Of a DNA stretch of 9,077 nucleotides, positions 1-6,800 are shown piece after piece (the first letter of the stretch is position 1; the number at the start of each line of letters is the position of its first letter). The notes below the pieces were generated by a model, which was not told the DNA's origin, did no database searches, and was given only the letters and a program-made list of their open reading frames with translations. Origin of the DNA: Verrucomicrobiales bacterium (lineage in GTDB: Bacteria > Verrucomicrobiota > Verrucomicrobiia > Verrucomicrobiales > Verrucomicrobiaceae); contig DMMK01000073.1 in the NCBI GenBank assembly GCA_003453085.1, positions 1 to 9,077 on the forward strand. Reading direction: 5' to 3'. A program made the translations under genes and the position numbers.

Positions 1-699
1 ATCCAATGTCCGTACCACCATCCTGAATGGGTGAAAACTACCCGGGTGGAAAAGACGGACGGATTCATTGATTACTGCGTCATCGGCGATCTGCCCACCC
101 TGGTGTGGGTGGCGAATCTGGCGAATCTGGAATTCCACACTTTCCTGCATCGGAAGACCGCACCGACACGCCCGAGCGTGCTTGCGTTTGATCTAGATCC
201 CGGCCCTCCTGCCGACTTCATCACTTGCGCGCGGGTGGGGCTGCATTTGAAGGACCTGTTTGATTCGCTGGGCCTGCAGAGCTTTCCCAAAACATCGGGA
301 TCCAAAGGGCTGCAGATCTATGTGCCACTGAACACGGCGGTGAATTATGATCGCACGAAAGCTTTTGCCAAGACCGTGGCGGAGGCCCTGGAACAACAGC
401 TTCCCGAGCTGGTGGTGTCCCGCATGTTGAAAAAATTAAGGAAGGGCAAGGTGCTGGTGGACTGGAGTCAAAACGACGATCACAAAACCACGGTGAACGT
501 CTATTCACTGCGTGCCAAGGAGCGCCCCACGGTTTCGACTCCAGTCACCTGGGAAGAGGTGGACGCCGCCGTGCGCCGCAGAAAGGTCCTCGCCTTTGAG
601 CCGAAACAAGTCTTCCAACGCCTGAAAACCGACGGAGATTTGTTTGCTCCGGTGCTGACGCTTAAACAAAAGCTGCCGAGACTGGATTCACTGGGTTAG
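1..699 (+). CDS. ligD: LigD-type NHEJ polymerase (PrimPol) domain protein, 5' end outside window
   Basis: This is the C-terminal 232 residues of a bacterial non-homologous end-joining polymerase (the LigD polymerase family, TIGR02778-like). The family is an archaeo-eukaryotic-primase-type enzyme that adds nucleotides, often ribonucleotides, at broken DNA ends with Ku and a ligase. A GTG at 31 could be taken as a start, but the frame is open to base 1 and the residues before it (ending HPEW) match the family, so the true start lies upstream. Visible landmarks, counted from base 1: LPTLVWVANL near 31-40, ExH motif His46, metal-binding DLDP with Asp64 and Asp66, KTSGSKGLQ near 97-105, VDW with Asp154, YSLR with Arg171, and a typical DLFAPVL tail. 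The usual His of the KGLH motif is Gln105 here. The polymerase domain is the last domain; whether ligase or phosphoesterase domains precede it cannot be seen. The gene converges on the giant minus-strand gene, 176 bases away. The family is secure; the domain composition of the full gene is not. Confidence 0.9.
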   Translation: MQCPYHHPEWVKTTRVEKTDGFIDYCVIGDLPTLVWVANLANLEFHTFLHRKTAPTRPSVLAFDLDPGPPADFITCARVGLHLKDLFDSLGLQSFPKTSGSKGLQIYVPLNTAVNYDRTKAFAKTVAEALEQQLPELVVSRMLKKLRKGKVLVDWSQNDDHKTTVNVYSLRAKERPTVSTPVTWEEVDAAVRRRKVLAFEPKQVFQRLKTDGDLFAPVLTLKQKLPRLDSLG

Positions 700-789
700 C
701 AAATCCATGGTTAGGCTGGTGTTTGGAGAAGTGTGTTTCAGTAAAACCAAGATTAGTTCCTGCTGACTGATCACGAGATGAATGACCGG

Positions 790-812
790 AAAAGCAGTAA
801 AGCCGGACTGCT
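790..812 (-). terminator. Candidate intrinsic terminator of the giant gene
   Basis: Read on the minus strand, AGCAGT (812-807) and ACTGCT (798-793) form a perfect 6-bp stem around an 8-base loop. The stem is followed directly by a short run of T ending at 790. It lies about 64 bases past the giant gene's stop, in the right orientation. The stem is short and the T run is only four bases, so this is a weak terminator by itself. It may work together with the longer hairpin just before it at 817-855. Confidence 0.4.
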
Positions 813-816
813 GGCC

Positions 817-855
817 TAGCCAGCCATTGGTCGGTGAAGTTCCAATGACTGGCTA
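817..855 (-). repeat. 14-bp inverted repeat (hairpin) downstream of the giant gene
   Basis: Arms TAGCCAGCCATTGG (817-830) and CCAATGACTGGCTA (842-855) are complementary over 14 bases with one mismatch, around an 11-base loop. In RNA read from the minus strand the mismatch becomes a G-U pair, so all 14 positions can pair; in plus-strand RNA it is a C-A mismatch. That asymmetry suggests the structure matters in the 3' untranslated region of the giant gene's transcript. No T run follows directly on either strand, so it is not a textbook terminator. It may protect the 3' end of the message or block convergent transcription. Confidence 0.6.
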
Positions 856-861
856 TTCCAT

Positions 862-878
862 TGATTGGCGCCCAATCA
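862..878 (-). repeat. Inverted repeat overlapping the giant gene's stop codon
   Basis: TGATTGG (862-868) and CCAATCA (872-878) are perfect 7-base complements with a 3-base loop. The right arm contains the minus-strand TGA stop codon, so a hairpin would form exactly where translation of the giant protein ends. It is the first of three consecutive hairpins in that transcript's tail. It may only be part of a composite termination structure. Confidence 0.45.
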
Positions 879-3800
879 GGGTTCCAACGTGACCTGACCG
901 GAAAGGACCGGGGTGAGGGTGGCGGTTGGTGAGGTTTCGCTGGGGAGTTGCTGGATGAGCTGGAAGCCTACTGCTTTGGGCCCCTCGGCGGTCCGGATGG
1001 CGATGCCTTCAAACTTGACGGCCTGTTTGATGAGGGCCGGTTTGCCAGCGGGCAGGGGGTTGGGGTTCTCGAGGTTAAAGTTACCTTTGATGACACCGGT
1101 CTTCTCCGTCAGGGTCAGGGTGACCTTGCTGGGGTTGGTGGTGCTGAGGGGCACGGTGGTTTTGCTCTTGGCCCCGATGCTCACAGCGATGTCCAGCACT
1201 TCAGGTGATGGCACGAGGGCCTCGAGGCCGCCTTCCTGGAAGCCCAGGGTGGCGTTGCTCCCTGCTGCCTGGTTCAGGAAGACCAGTGGCGAGACCGGGG
1301 CGGTGTATTCGCCACCGATGGCCGTCAGAGTGAGGATGCCAGGGAAGCCTGAGCTATAGACGCGATGTTTGTCGGAGGGTGTGGCTGGACGGTTCCAGGT
1401 GACTGTCCCCGCGAGGTCGGGCTTGTTGATGTCCAGGCTTCCGGCGACGGAGCCTTTTTCCACGGTTTTATACAGTGTCTTGAAGAGGGCGATCTCTCCC
1501 TGCGGACCTGCAAAGCCCGCGAAGGTCAGTGCTTCGCCGTCGGCGAGTTTGCCGGCGATGGCCAGCTTGCCGTCGGGTTTCACGGTGAAGGAACCGTAGC
1601 TGCTTCCCTGAGGGATGCTGTCCACGCCAAGGGATGTTTCGGGAATCTCCAGGGTGAAGGTGTGGTAGGCCCCCAGTTCGGTGGGAGCAGGACGGGTCTT
1701 GGCGACCCACACATTGCGCCAGCCGGTGAAGCTGAGCGTGGCGGTGCCATCCGTGATCTGGCCGCTGGAGATGCGGTTGTTCGGGGCATCCAAGGTGAGC
1801 GTGAGGTCCAGGCTGGGCAGGGCTTTTCGAAGGACGGTCTGCTGAATCGTCTGGGTGCTGGCCGTCTCACCGATGGCGGGTGTCACGATGAGGGCACCCT
1901 TCAAGGCCAGCGCCGTGCTGCCCAGCGTCAGCTTGCCCGTGTAGGAGCCTGTTTTGGTCACGGTCAGTTCCAGCAGGCCGCCGAGGTTGCTGTTCAGCGT
2001 GGCCTCGCGGCCAATCGGAGCTGCGAAGGTGCCGATGACGTTTTCTGGCAGGGCCTGGACGATCAGCCGCCCCTCGGCGGTGGCTTTGCCTTTGGAGTTG
2101 GTGGCGGTGAGCTTCACCAGGTAGCCGAGCGGATCTTTGGAAACCACCGTTGGCCGACCGGTGATGCGGCCTGTCTTGACATCGATTTTCAGGCCTGGAG
2201 GCAGCCCTGCTGCTGAGTAGGAAAGAGGAGCTTTCTTGGGAACCGGATCCACCTGGATGGTGTAGGGCGTGAAGTCACCCCCGACGATGGCCGCCGGGAA
2301 GAGGGGAGGATTTTCCGTGATGACGGGTGCTTCCGTGAAGATGCTGAGACGGTGACCCAGGGTGGTGAGCGTGCCGCCGGGGCCGCTAACCACAAGTTGG
2401 TAAAGCCCTGAGTCTTCCTCGCCCAGGGGCTTGGCCAGACTGAGGATGTTTTTGTCCACCCCGGTGATGCGTTCGGCCGAGGTCAGGAAGGTCTCATCTT
2501 TTTGCCAAGCATAGGTCAGGCCTGCACCGCCGGTCTTTACCTCCAGCTTGGTGGCTCCGCCGCTGGCCAGGGTGAGGGTGCGTTCAGCCGCATCCACCAG
2601 GCCCACTTCCACATTTACGCTGCTCACGGGGGCTTCAGCGCCGGAGCTGACGTCCACGCGGTAGGTGCCAGCGTTTTTAAGCTGGGCGTTGTTCAGACTG
2701 AGCTGGGCAGCGGTGCCCCCGGCCACCTTGGCGGAGCCTAGATACCACTGGTAAGTCAGCGGCGGCTGGCCGATTGCCTGGACATGGAGAACCACGTTTG
2801 TCCCCACACTGCGAAGCTGATGGGGCGTGAGGCTGATGATTTTCGGCGTGTCTCCGGCCACCACCAGGGCGGCAGGTTCACTGATGGCGGTGCCGACGAT
2901 GTTGGTCACCCGCACGGAGTAGGTCCCTTCATCGCTGAGTGCGAGATTGCTCAAGGTGAAGGTCGCCTGGGCTGCGGCCTCACCTGGGAGGTCGGTGCCG
3001 TTTTTCCGCCAGCGGTAGCTGAAGGGGCCCGTGCCCGCCACCTGTACGCTGAAGGTGGCGCTGCCGCCCACCAGGGCACCCTGCGGGGCTGGGGGGACGG
3101 TGAAGGTCACGGGATCGTTAACCAAAAGTGTGGCGGGATCACTCAGGCGTGTGCCGACGACGTTGGTCACGGCAACCTGATAGTCGCCCTGGTCCTCTTC
3201 AGTGACCGAAAGCACCGAGAGAGTGTCCTCTGTTTCATCGGGAATCAGAGTGCCGTTTTTCCGCCACTGGTAGGTGAAGGGACCGGTGCCGGTGGCCTGC
3301 ACGGTGAAGGCCGCATCAGCCCCCGGATTCAGGGTGACACTGTCGGGGGAGTCAGCGAACGCCACTGGGTCATTGACCGTCAGCAGCGCCGGAGCGCTGG
3401 TGGTGAAGCCCGCAGGGTTGGTGACGGTGACGGTGTAGCTGCCCTGGGAGGCCTCGCTGGCGGTGAAACTGTACGTGGCACTTGTCGCATTGAGGATGGG
3501 GGCGTTGTTGAAGTTCCACTGGTAAGTGTAGGGCTCCAAACCTGTCACCGGCGCGCTGGCCGTGACTTCCGTGCCTGGATTCACCGTGGCAGCGGGGGTG
3601 AACTGGATGCCGCCCACCACGGGGGGCTCAGGACTGATGAAGAGCAGGCCGTCGGTCACAAAGAGGCTGCGGTTCCAATACAGGCCCACAGGCAGAGCTG
3701 GCAGTTCTAGGTCTGTGAGGAGGAGGGGATTGAAGCCAGTGCCATTGGCATCCGCATCGGTGTTCAGGCTGCTCCAGTTGGCGAGATTAAACACATCGCC

Positions 3801-6800
3801 CAGGGCCGGGGTGTAGCCTTCTGCCAGTTCGATCCGGATCGTGCTGCCTGCATCTAGGGCAAGGATCCCGGCGATGGCCAGATAATCATGCTGGGTGGGC
3901 ACCGTGCTGCCAAAGACGGCCACGCTGGGCGTATCCAGCGGGTTTGCTACCTGGCCCGTCGGCCCGGCCAGGCGCAATGTGACGCGTGGGAAGCCCGGCA
4001 GCGCCGCAGCTCCCAGGGTGAGATTGCCACCAAAGTTCAGGATGCCGATGCCATCTCCGGCAGTGCTGATGTCGCCCTCCAGGGAAGAGGTGCCGGGATG
4101 AATGCCGGCCAGGCCATTGATGATGTAGCTGCCATTCAGCGTGCCGCGGCCACTGATGATGCGGGATTCCACCGTGCCGCCAAAGGTGATACCGGCCACC
4201 ACGGCCTGCACATCCAGAAGGGCTCCCTCATCCACCTCGATCCAGCGGGTGCCGTTCAGTCGGCCTCCTGTTCCCAGAATGATGGATCCTGCGGTGATCT
4301 TCACCTTGCCGGTAAAGCTGTGGGCGGTGTTCAGCGTCAGGCTTCCGGTGCCGCTTTTGGTTAGGTCGGTGAATCCGCCGATGGAGCCGGTGCCGCCGAA
4401 GACATAATTTTGCGTCGCGGAGACCACGACGGAGGAAGGCGTGAGCACGCCTGTCAGGGTGACATTGGGATTGGTGCTGCTGTCATCAAAGGTGACGGCA
4501 TCGGACTGGTAAAATAGCTCTGTTCCGGCATTCCAGGTGCTGGTGGTTGTGCGGTCCCAGACATTGGTCGTGCCATTGCCTGACCAGACGAGGTTACCTG
4601 CGGTGCCGCCGACGTTCAGTTGGACAACCCCTGGGGTGCTGACATCCAGTGCAGTGATGTAGCGAGTGGGATTGATGAGGGTCAGGTTTGCGGTATCTCC
4701 AGTTAGGCTGCCTGTGTAATTGATCAGACGGTAGCTGCCGTTCAGCAGGACACCCGTGGATCCGAGTTCGATGCTGCTCGGGCCAGCGATCACGAGATCG
4801 CCACCGACGGAGACTGCATCATTAAAGGGGGTCCCTTCGGCAGGTGGTGGCGTGATGCCGATCTGGAAAGTGCCGCCCTGGAGGGTCAGGTTTTGGGTGA
4901 TGCGGAGTGAGCCCGCAACTGCTCCAGAGCCAGGATTGAGGAAGGCATTGCTTCCCAGGATAAGCGCACCCTGAAGCGTGCCGGTTCCGCGCAGGGATTG
5001 GTTGGCTGCGAGGGCCAAGCCTCCGGGTGCATCGGTGACATCCAGCACGCCTTCCGTGGCCAGATCAATGTTTGTGCTGTTGGCCAGGCTGCCGTTTGCG
5101 CCGATTTTCAGTGTGCCGGCAGTCACTGTGGTGTTGCCTGTGTAGGTGTTCGCGGCATCCAGCAGCCAGGTGCCTGTGCCGAGTTTTTGCACCGTGAGGG
5201 CAAAGGGGCCTCCGTTGCTGAGAATGCCTGTCACAAAGCCAGATCCACTGCCATCCAACAGCAATCCACGGGTGCTTGTGGCTGCGGCTGCAGAGCGCAC
5301 TGGGCCGGCCAGGGTAAGTGTGCCGCCAGAGACGAGGATGCGGGTATTGCCGCCGCTGGCATTGGTTAGGTCAATGCTTCCCTGGATGACGTTGTTGCCA
5401 GCCTGGTTGAGGATAGCACCCGTCGGGCCGTCGCTACTGGTGGTGAAAAGGATGGTCGGGGCCAGGGTGATGTCTCCAGCGCTGCCGTCTAAGATCAGCG
5501 TGGGTCTGCGTGCGGTGGAGATGTCCACAAGCTTGGTGGGGGCAGGTTCGCCTTCTGCTGCTGGTGGCAGCGTTTTGCCAAGCGCATTGCTGTTGGTGAT
5601 TTTCAGGAAGGCGCGGCGCAGCGTGACATTGCCTTCGAAGGTATTGTCGCCAGTGAGGGTGACGACGTAGTCATTGGAATCTGGGATGGCATTTGGCAGA
5701 GTGATCTGGCCGATGCCGGAGGTCTTTTGTGAGATGACCAGCGGGGCACCGCTGCGGCGGAAGATGAGGTTGCCATTGTTGATGATTTCACCTGAAGGCA
5801 AGTTACCGGTGGGGCCGTCGTTGCCGATCCAGAATGCTCCTTGGCTGATGGTGGTGGTGCCGCTGTAGTCATTCGTATCGCCGGTGATTTTGACGATACC
5901 TGTCGTGGTTTTTGTTAGGCTGCCGCTCCCGGTGATCTTGCCAGCTAGGACGATCTCTGTTGATGCGGCCGCATTGACCGTCAGCCCATTGGTGATGTGG
6001 ATGGTGCTGCTGATGACATTGGTCGTGCCACCTGTGGCATTGATCGTGCCGAGATCTGCAAAGATCGGCTTGGTGACGGGCACCGTGCTTTCTTCCAGTC
6101 CCAGTTGAGCTCCAGATTCGATGCGGATTTCACCCGGACGGTCTCCGGCGGTAGTGTTTCCGGCCAGAGTCAGTCGGCTGCTTGCTCCGTTGATGAAAAG
6201 GTTGCCCAAATGAGTTTCGCCGATGTTGTACCATTGGATGACATTGGAACCTGTCTTGGTGACATCATGGCCGTTGGCATTCACGCCGCCCGGGCTTTCG
6301 CGAATGTCCCAGCGTGCGGAACCGCCGAGGGTGGCGGGGCCGGTCAAAACCAGCTTTTTCAATCCCACGCCCGCACCGCCTGCGCCTGTGTTGATCAGCG
6401 CACCGGATTGGGCGATGCCCTGGCCGCTGATACGGACGATTTCGCCCTCTGGGAGAAGCTGGCCGTTCAGGTCCAGCGCCGCGCCATCCGCCACGACGGT
6501 GGCCCCTGCTGTGTCGCCGAGGGCGTTGGCGTTGGCCAGCCGCAGGGTGCCTGCATTCACTTGCAGTTCGCTGGTGAAGCTGCTGTTGCCAGAGAGGGTT
6601 GTCGTGCCTGCGCCCAGCTTGATGATGCTGCCCGCACCGCTGATTGCACCGCTGAGGGTGTAGGCATCTGGACGGTTCAGCAGCAAGGTGCCAGTGTTGA
6701 TGATTGGGCCATTGCCCAGGCTGCCTGCCAGCGCGGTGATGCCATCGCCTACCTGGACAGTGCCTGCGTTGATGGTGGTCGTGCCTGTGTAGGTGCTGGC

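Larger units (their letters stand above)
700..875. other. Convergent intergenic region, non-coding
   Basis: This gap separates the stop of the polymerase gene (TAG, 697-699) from the stop of the giant gene (minus-strand TGA, 876-878). I see no plausible coding frame in it. It contains two inverted repeats, at 793-812 and 817-855, and a third at 862-878 runs across the giant gene's stop codon; these are listed separately. From 700 to about 790 I see no convincing terminator for the plus-strand polymerase gene. Confidence 0.7.

Noticed and set aside
31..33. GTG as the start codon of the polymerase gene
   Set aside because: The frame is open back to base 1, and the ten preceding residues (ending HPEW) fit the conserved LigD polymerase sequence, so the gene starts upstream of the window.
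1365..2216. 283-codon open frame on the plus strand inside the giant gene
   Set aside because: It is antisense to a continuous, clearly domain-structured gene. Its translation is low-complexity Gly/Ala/Arg-rich with scattered cysteines and shows no recognisable motif. It is a shadow of the codon bias.
2784..3710. 308-codon plus-strand open frame opposite the Ig-like domains
   Set aside because: It is the longest antisense frame, but it runs opposite the repeated Ig units and its sequence has no domain-like pattern. The repeated coding strand explains the absence of stops.
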